From contig DIAV01000037.1 in NCBI GenBank assembly GCA_002415895.1, positions 1 through 7,851 on the forward strand: a stretch of 7,851 nucleotides of DNA, given 5' to 3'. The DNA comes from Anaerolineales bacterium UBA5069 (GTDB lineage: Bacteria; Chloroflexota; Anaerolineae; Caldilineales; Caldilineaceae). The position numbers and the translations under genes are program-made. Positions 1 to 7,640 of the stretch are shown here, in pieces. The first letter of the stretch is position 1. Each line of letters starts with the position of its first letter. The notes under the pieces are model-generated. The model was not told the DNA's origin. It saw only the letters and a list, made by a program, of their open reading frames with translations, and made no database searches.

Positions 1-1
1 A

Positions 2-559
2 GCGCTCGATTTCCTCACCGGTTTGATCTACACCGAATATGTTGCGCCGCCCTCCGCCGGCTTTGATGCACTCCAGGCCTTTGGGGCAGGCCAGCTTGCC
101 ATCCTGCCTTACGGCACGTGGGGGCTCAACTTCATGAAGGGCAGCGAGATCAACTGGGATGTCTGGCCCATGATCCAGGTTGGCCCCGAACCGGCGGCGC
201 GCATGAGCAGCCATGTTCTGCACATGCCCGCCACCCTGGAAGGTGACCGCCTGGACGCAGCCAAGCGGTTGATCACCTATCTTTCTGACAATGGCCTGAC
301 ATGGTCCAGCTCCGGCCAGGTGCCCGCGCGCATTTCGGTGCAGGCGCAGCTTGATCCCGAAGCAGATCGCGCCGTGCTCGTCTTTGCCGAGAGCTTCAAT
401 CGCCAGGGACGTTTGGAAACGCCTCATTCTCTGAAGCAGGAAATTGCCGCCGCCTGGGAGCCCGAGGTGGATGGCGCGTGGAATCAGGTGGCCACGCCTG
501 CAGACGCGCTGAAGGTTGCCAACGGGCGCGTTCAGGAAGTTCTGGATCGCGGCCAGTAA
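2..559 (+). CDS. ABC transporter sugar-binding protein, C-terminal part (cut by window edge)
   Basis: The last 185 residues of an extracellular solute-binding protein of the family-1 (CUT1 sugar) type; the reading frame is open from base 2, so the start lies outside the window and the TTG at 23 is internal. Such proteins capture an oligosaccharide outside the membrane and hand it to the permease pair. Visible family features are the segment [15 protein letters not shown], where a Gly/Ala-rich turn precedes the Trp-containing strand of the second lobe, and [10 protein letters not shown], matching the W-x(3)-G-x-(I/V)-P-(A/S)-R pattern common near the C-terminal part of these proteins. The C-terminal helix ends in VQEVLDRGQ. 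Two CUT1 permease genes directly downstream support the call. The signal peptide or lipobox cannot be examined. The ligand is unknown; the downstream GH51 enzyme and sulfatase suggest a (sulfated) arabinose-containing oligosaccharide. Confidence 0.85.
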   Translation, partial: ALDFLTGLIYTEYVAPPSAGFDALQAFGAGQLAILPYGTWGLNFMKGSEINWDVWPMIQVGPEPAARMSSHVLHMPATLEGDRLDAAKRLITYLSDNGLTWSSSGQVPARISVQAQLDPEADRAVLVFAESFNRQGRLETPHSLKQEIAAAWEPEVDGAWNQVATPADALKVANGRVQEVLDRGQ

Positions 560-589
560 CGCCCAGCCGCACGTTGCATGTGGCGAAGA

Positions 590-621
590 GCGGGTGTGGC
601 CGGGAAACCGGCCACACCCGC
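590..621 (+). promoter_or_regulatory. Perfect 14-bp hairpin with GAAA loop between binding-protein and permease genes
   Basis: GCGGGTGTGGCCGG (590-603) pairs base for base with 608-621 around a GAAA loop (604-607), a GNRA-type tetraloop. It starts 31 bases after the binding-protein stop and ends 65 bases before the permease ATG. No T run follows, so it is not a classic intrinsic terminator. In other binding-protein-dependent sugar operons (the malE-malF spacer is the known example), such structures protect the 3' end of the upstream message or limit read-through, giving more binding protein than permease. That role here is inferred. Confidence 0.7.
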
Positions 622-686
622 AGCCTGGGTATGTGTGCGTGCTTACCCGTAATTCCCTCGGCTTCTTCAGCATTGCGAGAGGCGCC

Positions 687-1625
687 ATGGCCACGCAATT
701 ACCAAGTGCAAATCCAACCGCAACAGCGGCCATGCCTGCGGGCACGTGGAAAAACCGGCGTTGGTATTTGGGCAACTTTCTCTTTGTTGTCCCTTTTCTG
801 CTGCTTTTCAGTATCTTTACGCTGGGGCCCATCTTCTACAGCATCTACATGAGTCTCTTTGACTGGGAGATTCTGGCCAAAAGCCACCCGTTTATTGGGC
901 TGCAAAATTACGCGGACCTGATGAACGACAGCCTGTGGTGGCTCAGCCTGCGCAACACAATGCTCTTTGCCTTTCTCACGGCTGCGGGCAATTCCATCTT
1001 CGCGCTGCTGGTGGCGCTGGCCGTGAATCAGCCCGTGATTGGCCGCGATTTCTTTCGCGTGCTCTTCTATGCGCCGGTTGTGCTCTCGGTTGCCGTCATG
1101 GCAATTATCCTGGGCTGGATTCTCAACACGCAATTTGGCGTGCTGAACTATTTGCTCATCTGGATCGGTTTTGCGCCTGTGCCCTGGCTCTCCAGCCCGC
1201 GCCTTGTCATCCCCACGCTCAGCGCAGCCACCGTCTGGTGGACCTTCGGCTTTCCCATGCTCATTTATCTGACAGGATTGCAGAACATTCCAGATGTCTA
1301 TTATGAGGCGGCGCGCATTGATGGCGCAGGCCGCCGGCAGCTCTTCAGGCATATTACGCTGCCCTTGCTGCGCCCCATTGTCTTCTTTGTGGCCACGACG
1401 CAGCTTATCTCCCACTTCAAGATCTTCGGCCAGCCCTACATCATGACGGAAGGCGGTCCGGGCCGCTCGTCATTCATGGTGATCATGTATCTCTATCAGA
1501 CAGCCTGGCGTTTCTATCGCGTTGGCTATGGCGCGGCCATTGCCGTTTCGCTGGCGCTGGTCATCCTCTTTTTCACGCTGATCCAGTTGCGCTTCTTTGG
1601 CGGCAGCGGGGATGAGGCCGAATGA
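687..1625 (+). CDS. ABC sugar transporter permease, MalF/UgpA type (CUT1)
   Basis: A 312-residue inner-membrane permease forming half of the sugar translocation channel. The N-terminus is polar, then comes a first membrane helix at about residues 31-58 ([20 protein letters not shown] onward), a periplasmic stretch containing GLQNYADLM, and further helices around 92-114, 125-147, 151-166, 173-197, 228-245 and 280-300. The cytoplasmic EAA loop that contacts the ATPase is clear at about residues 207-226: [23 protein letters not shown] 687 is chosen because GAGAGG (677-682) sits 4 bases upstream; the frame is open further back but that part is not permease-like and would cover the 590-621 hairpin. 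A second ATG at 732 is possible. The length is normal for the family. The partner permease begins 13 bases after the stop. No ATPase gene is in the window, as is usual where a shared MsmK/MalK-type ATPase serves several CUT1 systems. Confidence 0.93.
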   Translation: MATQLPSANPTATAAMPAGTWKNRRWYLGNFLFVVPFLLLFSIFTLGPIFYSIYMSLFDWEILAKSHPFIGLQNYADLMNDSLWWLSLRNTMLFAFLTAAGNSIFALLVALAVNQPVIGRDFFRVLFYAPVVLSVAVMAIILGWILNTQFGVLNYLLIWIGFAPVPWLSSPRLVIPTLSAATVWWTFGFPMLIYLTGLQNIPDVYYEAARIDGAGRRQLFRHITLPLLRPIVFFVATTQLISHFKIFGQPYIMTEGGPGRSSFMVIMYLYQTAWRFYRVGYGAAIAVSLALVILFFTLIQLRFFGGSGDEAE

Positions 1626-1638
1626 CGGAGAACCATGC

Positions 1639-2547
1639 ATGAGCGCATTTGAGACTTCGCAACTGCCACCCACTGCGCAACCGGTCGCTGCTGCCACGCC
1701 GCCAGTGCGCCGCAGGCCGCGCGGGTCGTGGCCGGCAGCGGGCCTCTACGCCGGGCTGCTGGCGCTGGCGGTTGTTGTCGGCTTCCCCTTCTACTGGATG
1801 CTGCTGATTTCGGTGACGCCCGAAAGCCAGATCTACCGCTGGCCCTTGCGCTTCCTGCCCTCTGCGCCCACGCTGGATAATTATGTCCAGATCTTTACGC
1901 GCGCCGATCTGCAGATTGAACGCTGGTTTGCCAACAGTGTCCTTGTGGCAACAGCCGAAACGCTGCTCACGCTCATCGTCTGCAGCCTCGCGGCCTATGG
2001 CTTTGCGCGCCTCGAGTTCCCCGGCCGCAATACAATTTTCTATGCACTGCTCTTTGCGCTTATGGTGCCCAGCCAGGTCACGCTGATTCCCTCCTTCCTG
2101 CTCGTGCGCTGGCTGGGCTGGCTCGACAGCTACCAGGGCGTTGTGCTGCCCGAGATTGCCGGCGTCTTTGGTGTCTTCTTATTGCGCCAATTCTTTCTCA
2201 GCGTGCCGCGCGAGCTTGAAGAAGCCGCGATCATTGACGGGGCCGGGCGGCTGCGCATCTTCTGGAAGATTTCGCTGCCGCTTGTGCGCTCCGGTCTGGT
2301 TGCCGTCACCATCATTGTCTTTCTCGGCTCCTGGAACAATCTTTTTTGGCCGCTGATTGTGCTGAACCGGCTGGAGATGCGCACGCTGACCGTGGGGCTC
2401 ACCGTGCTGAATGGCACCTATGGGGCCGAGCAACGAGGGATCGTGATGGCCGGTGCTGCGGTCGCCAGTGTGCCGGTTCTCATCGTCTACGGCATCTTCC
2501 AGCGTCAAATTCTGCAGAGTATTTCCATAACCGGCCTCAAGGGATAA
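1639..2547 (+). CDS. ABC sugar transporter permease, MalG/UgpE type (CUT1)
   Basis: A 302-residue inner-membrane permease, the second half of the channel. After a Pro/Ala/Arg-rich cytoplasmic N-terminus (about residues 1-30), the first helix covers roughly 35-58 and leads to the MalG-like stretch [20 protein letters not shown], followed by LDNYVQIF. The EAA loop lies at about residues 195-214 ([20 protein letters not shown]). The protein ends in SITGLKG, the short Gly-Lys-Gly tail typical of MalG-type subunits. ATG 1639 is chosen because GGAG (1627-1630) is 8 bases upstream; an in-frame ATG at 1597 lies inside the previous gene and would add 14 residues unlike the family. The 13-base gap to permease 1 indicates one transcript and probably coupled translation. 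Confidence 0.93.
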   Translation: MSAFETSQLPPTAQPVAAATPPVRRRPRGSWPAAGLYAGLLALAVVVGFPFYWMLLISVTPESQIYRWPLRFLPSAPTLDNYVQIFTRADLQIERWFANSVLVATAETLLTLIVCSLAAYGFARLEFPGRNTIFYALLFALMVPSQVTLIPSFLLVRWLGWLDSYQGVVLPEIAGVFGVFLLRQFFLSVPRELEEAAIIDGAGRLRIFWKISLPLVRSGLVAVTIIVFLGSWNNLFWPLIVLNRLEMRTLTVGLTVLNGTYGAEQRGIVMAGAAVASVPVLIVYGIFQRQILQSISITGLKG

Positions 2548-2590
2548 CCCTGTCACGCCACCCTATACCCCTCTACACGGTGATCTGCCC

Positions 2591-4777
2591 GTGATTGACG
2601 AAAGCGAGCACACACGCCCAATGCCCGACCGTAACGCAAACGCAAATGCACATAACCTCTTCTCAATCACGCGGCGCGATGATGCTGCGCCCCAGCTTGA
2701 AGTGCAGCCGGGTGCTGCCGACCCCAAACCCATTCATGGGCGCATTTTCGGCAACTTTCTGGAGCATCTGGGGTATGCAATTCAGGGAGGCGTGCAGGCC
2801 CAACTGCTGCTCAACCCCACCCTGTTTGCCAGCCCGCGCTTCCCTAACCAGAACCTGCCCGCGGCCGATTTGGCCCAGCTGCGCGAGAATGGCGTCATCG
2901 CCGAGCGCCTGCACCGGTTGGACGCGCCCGCGCAGGCGGCGTTTGCCGGCTGGCGGCCCCATCTGCGCGTCACAGGCTTTGGGGTGATGATTCTGGATGA
3001 CCAGAGCGCCTACGGGATACCCTTGCCCTGGACAGCGTCGCCGCAGGGCGCCGTTTCCGGCATGCAGCCCGGCCGCATTGGACCGTCTGTCCGCCTGGCC
3101 CCCGCGGGCGGCGAAGCGCTGCTGGCGCAGGGTGTCTTCCCGCCCCACGAACGCGAACTTACCTATGTGGGCCATCTGTGGGTGAAGGTGGCGGGTGATG
3201 TCGCGCTGCGCGTCGAGTTGCGCCGTCGTCTCGGCCCGGCAGGACAGGAGGTGCTTGCCGCTGCGTTGCTGCCCCCCTGCACAGACGCCGGCTGGTGCAA
3301 GTGCGCTTTTGAGTTGACACTACCCGCCGGCAGCCTGCGACCGCTGGAGCCTGTGGACTTCTGCATTGTTGCTGCGGGCAGCGGCCTGGTGTGGGTGGAT
3401 CAGGCGCGGCTGCTGCCTGCCGATCATGTGGATGGGCTTGATCCTGACATGCTCGTGCAGATTCGTAGCCTGGCCCCGCCGCTGCTGCGCTGGCCGGGGG
3501 GCAACTTCACCAGCACCTACCACTTCTACGAAGGCATTGGCGCGCTTGATGAACGCCAGACAGTCCCCAATCTGGACTGGGGCGGCATTGAGGACAACTC
3601 TTTCGGCATCAACGAGTTTTTGCGCCTCTGCGAGCTGGTGCAGACGGAGCCGCATCTCTGCGTCAACATGGGCAGCGGCACGGCAGAGGAAGCCGCGGCG
3701 TGGGTGGAGTATGTCAACGGCCCCGCGACCAGCCATTGGGGCGCGCGCCGCGCCGCCGATGGGCGCCCCGAGCCGTATGGCGTGCGCCTGTGGGAGATTG
3801 GCAACGAGATTTATGGCGTGTGGCAAACGGGCCACTGTGGCAGCGAAGAGAACGCGCGCCGCCATCGCATATGGGCAGAGGCCATGCTCGCCGTGGACCC
3901 TACGCTTGAACTCATCGCCACGGGCAATCATGCCGATTTCACCGAGCCGCACCACCACTGGCATGAGACGCTGCTGAGGGACGGGGGGCCGCACGTTGGC
4001 TCCATCGCGCTGCACGCGCTGCCCGGCAATACCAAACAGCTGGACCAGCACAGCGATCTTGTCGCGCTGTGGCAGCAGTTGATGGCCCATCCCCACCGCT
4101 GGGAGAGGGTGGACCTGCCCGCACTGCGCGCACTGGCGCAGCAACTTGTACCCGCGCGCGCCGTGGATATTGCGATTACAGAGTGGGGTATTCTGGGCGA
4201 AACGCAGCGGCCGCAGGTCGGCAATCTGGGCGGGGCAGTCTACGCAGCGCTCTTTCTGAACATGGCCATACGCATGCATGAGCATGTGCGCGTGGCCAAT
4301 GCCACGGCGCTGCTCCATGGCGGTGCTCTGCGCCGAGCCGGGCCGTTTCACTATGAAGACCCGCAGGTGGACGTGATCCGCCGCTATACAACGTTGCAAG
4401 ATGGCGTGCGCCTGCCCATTGCGTATGTGGGGCCTGCCTATGATGTTGACACAGCCGCGTCGGACATGGGCATCATTGCCGATGTGCCCTGGCTGGATGC
4501 TGTGGCCGTGCGCCTGCTCGGCGGCACGGTGACGATTGCTGTCGTCAACCGCCATGCCCACAAAGCGCTGGACTTCTCCGTGCGCTTTGCAGGCGGCGCA
4601 ACCTTCAGCCCCCGCACGTTCGAGGTCATGACTGGACACATGCGCGCAATGAACACGCCCATTGCTCCTCAGCGGGTTGCATTTGTTGCGCAGCCACTGC
4701 CGGAGGCAGGCAACGAACTTACGCTCCAGTTGCCGCCGCGCGCAATTGGGTGGCTGCAGGGCGTAATCACCGCGTAG
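2591..4777 (+). CDS. GH51-type alpha-L-arabinofuranosidase
   Basis: Probable retaining glycoside hydrolase that releases terminal alpha-L-arabinofuranosyl residues from oligosaccharides. In the 728-residue product, GNFLEHLG (54-61) matches the first-strand FxEHLG motif, LRWPGGNF (299-306) the R-x-PGG-N-F motif, and EDNSFGINEFLRLCE (334-348) the substrate-side loop. LWEIGNEIYGVWQ (400-412) carries the acid/base Glu406 after Asn405, and ITEWG (529-533) the likely nucleophile Glu531. The C-terminal part (about 610-728) looks like the beta-sandwich seen in GH51 enzymes. The protein is longer than the roughly 500-residue intracellular forms; residues about 120-275 lack barrel motifs, are strand-rich and resemble an inserted CBM4-like sandwich, as in the longer GH51 group. 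No signal peptide is visible, so it probably acts in the cytoplasm on imported sugar. The start is uncertain: GTG 2591 and ATG 2621 both lack a clear ribosome site, and the first family motif comes later. Some GH51 members have xylosidase or glucanase activity, so specificity is inferred. Confidence 0.88.
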   Translation: MIDESEHTRPMPDRNANANAHNLFSITRRDDAAPQLEVQPGAADPKPIHGRIFGNFLEHLGYAIQGGVQAQLLLNPTLFASPRFPNQNLPAADLAQLRENGVIAERLHRLDAPAQAAFAGWRPHLRVTGFGVMILDDQSAYGIPLPWTASPQGAVSGMQPGRIGPSVRLAPAGGEALLAQGVFPPHERELTYVGHLWVKVAGDVALRVELRRRLGPAGQEVLAAALLPPCTDAGWCKCAFELTLPAGSLRPLEPVDFCIVAAGSGLVWVDQARLLPADHVDGLDPDMLVQIRSLAPPLLRWPGGNFTSTYHFYEGIGALDERQTVPNLDWGGIEDNSFGINEFLRLCELVQTEPHLCVNMGSGTAEEAAAWVEYVNGPATSHWGARRAADGRPEPYGVRLWEIGNEIYGVWQTGHCGSEENARRHRIWAEAMLAVDPTLELIATGNHADFTEPHHHWHETLLRDGGPHVGSIALHALPGNTKQLDQHSDLVALWQQLMAHPHRWERVDLPALRALAQQLVPARAVDIAITEWGILGETQRPQVGNLGGAVYAALFLNMAIRMHEHVRVANATALLHGGALRRAGPFHYEDPQVDVIRRYTTLQDGVRLPIAYVGPAYDVDTAASDMGIIADVPWLDAVAVRLLGGTVTIAVVNRHAHKALDFSVRFAGGATFSPRTFEVMTGHMRAMNTPIAPQRVAFVAQPLPEAGNELTLQLPPRAIGWLQGVITA

Positions 4778-4786
4778 TCACCGCGC

Positions 4787-4793
4787 AGAGGTG
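4787..4793 (+). promoter_or_regulatory. Ribosome-binding site fixing the sulfatase GTG start
   Basis: AGAGGTG lies 7 bases before GTG 4801, a strong match to the anti-Shine-Dalgarno at good spacing. It favours the GTG over an in-frame ATG at 4750 that lies inside the preceding gene. Confidence 0.75.
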
Positions 4794-4800
4794 CGCAGTT

Positions 4801-6276
4801 GTGAACAAGAAACCCAACATCCTCTTTCTCTGCACCGATCAGCAGCGCGCCGATTCGCTGGGCTGCTATGGCAATGACATCTGCCAAACGCCGCACATTG
4901 ACAGCCTTGCTGCAGAGGGCGTCCGCTTTACGCAGGCGTTCACACCCACCTCCATCTGCACCCCGGCGCGCGGCTCCATGCTCACGGGCATGATGCCGCA
5001 CCGCCATCGCCTGCTGGCGAATTTTGAGCGCAACGTTGGCTACCTGACCGAACTGCCCGCCGAGACGGTTCCCTACGCAACCTATTTGCGCGCTGCCGGC
5101 TACAACGTGGGCACAATGGGCAAGTGGCATATTGGCGAACATCTGGGCCCCGAGGCTTATGGCTTTGACGGCCCGCACTTTCCGGGTTGGGGGCCGCCGG
5201 TGCAGCATCCGGCCTATCAGGCATACCTTGCCGAAAACCACCTGCCGCCTTTTGTGCCCCACGATCTGGTGCGCGGTCGCTTCCCCAACGGCATGCCCGG
5301 CAATGTCATTGCAGGCATCTACGACGGGCCGGAGGAAGGGCTCTTCGATTCGTTCATCACGACACGGGCCATAGAGCAACTGCGCACGTATGCCGCGCAG
5401 GATGCGCCTTTCTTTTTGGCGTGCAACTGGTTCGGGCCGCACCTGCCCTACTTCCTGCCGCGGGCCGATTTTGAGCGCTATGCTGCCGCCGAGATTCCGC
5501 TGCCGCCCACCATGGCCGATACACTTCAAGACAAGCCGCGCGTACAGGCGCACTATGCTGCGCACTGGGCTTTCGATTCGTTCTCGCCGGCCGACTGGCA
5601 CACGATCATCGCCGCCAATTGGGGTTATGTTTCGCTGCTGGACAGGCAGGTGGGGCGGCTGCTGCACGCACTGGATGACTTGGGCATTGCCGAGGAGACT
5701 ATCGTCATCTTTGCCACCGACCATGGCGGCTTTGTGGGCAGCCATCGCATGCAGGACAAAGGCCCTGCCATGTACGACGACACCTACCGCGTGCCCTTCA
5801 TTGTGCGCGCGCCCGCTGGCCGTGCGGGCGTTGCAGACGATCACATGGTGACACTGGTGGACTTGCCTGCGACTTATGTGGATTTGGCCGGGCATCCGGT
5901 TCCCGCGGCCTTTGATGGGTGTACGCTGGCACCGCTGCTGTATGGCGAAAACCCGCCTCCCACTTGGCGGGACCATATTATCGCCGAGTTCCACGGCCAT
6001 CACTTTCCCTACCCGCAGCGCATGATCCGCACCCATACGCACAAACTGGTGATTAACCCGCCCGACATTGATGAACTCTACGACCTTGTGCAAGACCCGC
6101 TTGAGATGACCAACCAGTTTGAAAACCCGGCCTATGCCGAAGTGCGGCGCGTGCTGCTGCGCCAACTCTATGCAGACCTGCGCGCCGGCCATGACAACTT
6201 CCATCACTGGATGACCAGCATGTATCCGGTGGTGACGGAAGCGGTCGACGCTTCGCTCAGCCAGTACAAGGTGTAG
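4801..6276 (+). CDS. Type I (formylglycine-dependent) sulfatase, probably cytoplasmic
   Basis: A 491-residue arylsulfatase-superfamily (S1) enzyme that hydrolyses sulfate esters, here most likely on a sugar. With GTG 4801 as residue 1, the N-terminus MNKKPNILFLCTDQQRADSL opens straight into the first core strand with metal ligand Asp13. SICTPARGSMLTG (51-63) contains the C-x-P-x-R signature in which Cys53 is oxidised to formylglycine, with Arg57 supporting it. GKWHIG (107-112) supplies Lys108 and His110. FATDHGGFVG (304-313) supplies Asp307 and His308 for calcium and sulfate; Gly310 stands where many relatives have an acidic residue. KGPAMYDDTYRVPFIVR (320-336) contains the usual Lys before R-V-P-x-I-x-R. 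All core catalytic elements are therefore present. There is no signal peptide, unusual next to the many exported sulfatases, so desulfation would occur after uptake. The 23-base gap from the GH51 gene points to one operon. No maturase (FGE or anSME) is in the window. S1 subfamily and substrate cannot be fixed from motifs alone. Confidence 0.92.
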   Translation: MNKKPNILFLCTDQQRADSLGCYGNDICQTPHIDSLAAEGVRFTQAFTPTSICTPARGSMLTGMMPHRHRLLANFERNVGYLTELPAETVPYATYLRAAGYNVGTMGKWHIGEHLGPEAYGFDGPHFPGWGPPVQHPAYQAYLAENHLPPFVPHDLVRGRFPNGMPGNVIAGIYDGPEEGLFDSFITTRAIEQLRTYAAQDAPFFLACNWFGPHLPYFLPRADFERYAAAEIPLPPTMADTLQDKPRVQAHYAAHWAFDSFSPADWHTIIAANWGYVSLLDRQVGRLLHALDDLGIAEETIVIFATDHGGFVGSHRMQDKGPAMYDDTYRVPFIVRAPAGRAGVADDHMVTLVDLPATYVDLAGHPVPAAFDGCTLAPLLYGENPPPTWRDHIIAEFHGHHFPYPQRMIRTHTHKLVINPPDIDELYDLVQDPLEMTNQFENPAYAEVRRVLLRQLYADLRAGHDNFHHWMTSMYPVVTEAVDASLSQYKV

Positions 6277-6344
6277 CGCGCGGCGTGCATTGCAGGTAAT
6301 GCCTCCGCCGCAATGCCTCTGCACATATCCCACAGCGTATTGAA

Positions 6345-6434
6345 TGCTGCGTGCTGCAAGTGCGCGCCGGATTGCGTAGCGGCGGTGCAAGCCGCCGTGC
6401 TTGCGGACGCGGCGTGGACTGGCAGGACGCAGCA
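6345..6434. repeat. GC-rich nested inverted repeats in convergent intergenic region
   Basis: Three nested pairings share this stretch. TGCTGCGT (6345-6352) pairs with ACGCAGCA (6427-6434); GCAAG (6356-6360) pairs with CTTGC (6400-6404); CGGCGG (6380-6385) pairs with CCGCCG (6392-6397) around a 6-base loop. Together they could fold into a branched hairpin in transcripts from either direction. There is no T run and no recognised RNA family. It lies about 70 bases after the sulfatase stop, so it may act as a 3'-end or factor-dependent termination structure for the operon; this is inferred. Confidence 0.45.
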
Positions 6435-6620
6435 CTTAAACTCAAATCACATTCAGATCGATCGTTTCAACGCAAGGTGCGCAAAGACGCAAGGAGAAAG
6501 CCACGGCAGGTAAACCAACTGCACGCATTTGGAGCCGACGCCTTTCTGCACTTGGTTTCCTTGCGTCCCTGCGCACCTTGCGTCGAAACTGCTGCTTTCA
6601 TACGGATTCGAGTTTAGTGC
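6432..6620. repeat. Long imperfect inverted repeat (MITE- or REP-like) between convergent genes
   Basis: Two arms of about 65 bases face each other on a single axis. In the inner block, 6464-6497 pairs with 6556-6589 at 30 of 34 positions (plus one G-T), including CGCAAGGTGCGCA and GACGCAAGGA. After 15 unrelated bases on each side, an outer block, 6437-6448 with 6605-6616 (TAAACTC-A/G-AATC), matches at 11 of 12 at the same register. GCAC beyond it also matches if one base is skipped. Further in, 6512-6524 pairs with 6546-6558 at 11 of 13 with a 17-base shift. The arms contain degenerate CGCAAGG/CGCAAAG sub-repeats. It has no coding capacity. It lies between the sulfatase and the regulator and covers the regulator's stop codon, so it could serve as a two-way terminator or be a non-autonomous mobile repeat. 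Confidence 0.8.
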
Positions 6621-7633
6621 GGTGCAGCCGCCACTGATTCGCGCATGATCAAGCGCGGCTCCGCCACATAGGCAGCGGGTGTCAGCTTCGGATCATCAAT
6701 CATTTGCTTGAGCAAGGTAAAAGCCCATGCACCCATCATGCGACGGGGCAGGCGCAGCGTGGTGAGCGCAGGCGTGACAAAAGAGGCCAGGGCAATGTCG
6801 TCGATGCCGGCAACGCTTATGTCTGCGGGCACGCGTACGCCGGCCGTCGCGAGCGCCCGCAAAATGCTCAGCGCCATCAGGTCGCTGGATGCAACAATGG
6901 CTGTGGGGCGTTGCGCCGGGGGCAGCGCCTTGCATTGCTCCACAATGCGTACGCCGGTTTCGATCTGGGGACGAAAATCTCCCCGCCAGAGGATGGGCGC
7001 TTCAAAACGCGCGCCCTGTGCTGCAATTACGTGCTGAAATGCCTGTTCGCGCGCATAGGTCGAATGGTATTCCCGCAGGCCGCCGACAAAGGCCAGCCGC
7101 CGATGGCCCAGTGCGCCCAGATGATCGATGAGTTGCGTCATGCCCAGCGCATAATCAACCGCAATTTCACTCACACGGCGGCCAGTCACTCCCCAATTGA
7201 GCACGACCGCGGGCAGGTTGATCTCCTCCAGCCGCGCCAGCGCGGTTTCACTCTGCTCGGTTGTCAGCAGCAGAATGCCGTCGGGGCGATGGGGCCGCAG
7301 ATGGTCCAAGTGCTGCAACAGGCGCTCGGGGTCATAGTCCGTATCAAAGACAAAGCCGTCATATGCTTCGGCTTTGGCGGTGGTGAAGACGCTGCGCACA
7401 AGTTCGGCAAAGTAAGGATTGGTAATGTCGGAGACAATGATGCCGATGAGGTGGCTGCGGCCGGATTGGAGCACGCGCGCCGAACGGTTGGGCACGTAGT
7501 TGAGTTCGGCAATGGCCTCCATAACCCGTGCCGCGGTGCCGGGGTGCACAAGGCTGCTGCCGTTGATGACGAGCGAAACAGTGGATTTGGAGACCTGCGC
7601 GCGCCTTGCAACTTCAACCAAAGTTGCGGCCAT
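6614..7633 (-). CDS. LacI-family transcriptional regulator
   Basis: A 339-residue LacI/GalR-type DNA-binding protein, probably a sugar-responsive repressor of the neighbouring operon. The N-terminal helix-turn-helix covers about residues 3-26 (TLVEVARRAQVSKSTVSLVI, then NG). The hinge is at about 46-59 (YVPNRSARVLQSGR), where Leu55 is the expected minor-groove residue. The periplasmic-binding-protein-like sensor domain starts at HLIGIIVSDITNPYFAEL (61-78) and includes GHRRLAFVGG (176-185), the segment ending AIVASSDLMALSILRAL (245-261) and VPADISVAGIDDIALASF (268-285). Length and domain order are normal. The ATG at 7633 is chosen because TGGAGG (7641-7646) lies 7 bases upstream and the HTH begins at once; the frame is open further upstream but that part is not family-like. 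The gene converges on the sulfatase, and its stop codon lies inside the outer arm of the long inverted repeat. The effector is unknown, with arabinose or a related oligosaccharide plausible. Confidence 0.93.
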   Translation of the reverse strand: MAATLVEVARRAQVSKSTVSLVINGSSLVHPGTAARVMEAIAELNYVPNRSARVLQSGRSHLIGIIVSDITNPYFAELVRSVFTTAKAEAYDGFVFDTDYDPERLLQHLDHLRPHRPDGILLLTTEQSETALARLEEINLPAVVLNWGVTGRRVSEIAVDYALGMTQLIDHLGALGHRRLAFVGGLREYHSTYAREQAFQHVIAAQGARFEAPILWRGDFRPQIETGVRIVEQCKALPPAQRPTAIVASSDLMALSILRALATAGVRVPADISVAGIDDIALASFVTPALTTLRLPRRMMGAWAFTLLKQMIDDPKLTPAAYVAEPRLIMRESVAAAPH

Positions 7634-7640
7634 CAAAGCG

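Noticed and set aside
516..686. 57-residue N-terminal extension of permease 1
   Set aside because: It overlaps the binding-protein gene and reads through the 590-621 hairpin. The sequence is Cys/Arg/Pro-rich and unlike permeases, while ATG 687 has a ribosome-binding site.
3320..4639. A 439-codon open frame on the - strand opposite the GH51 gene
   Set aside because: It is rich in His, Arg and Ala, without domain motifs, and lies fully inside a gene with clear catalytic motifs, so it is a shadow frame.
6287..6316. Possible terminator hairpin just after the sulfatase (GCATTGC with GCAATGC)
   Set aside because: The stem is only 7 bp with a 16-base loop and no T run, so it is too weak to call a terminator.
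4669..6435. A 588-codon open frame on the - strand opposite the sulfatase
   Set aside because: It mirrors the sulfatase codon pattern, has no recognisable motif and overlaps a gene with complete catalytic signatures. Long antisense frames are expected in GC-rich coding DNA.
6464..6589. CRISPR array or tandem repeat, suggested by repeated CGCAAGG units
   Set aside because: The units are irregular and face each other as an inverted repeat; there are no evenly spaced direct repeats with spacers.
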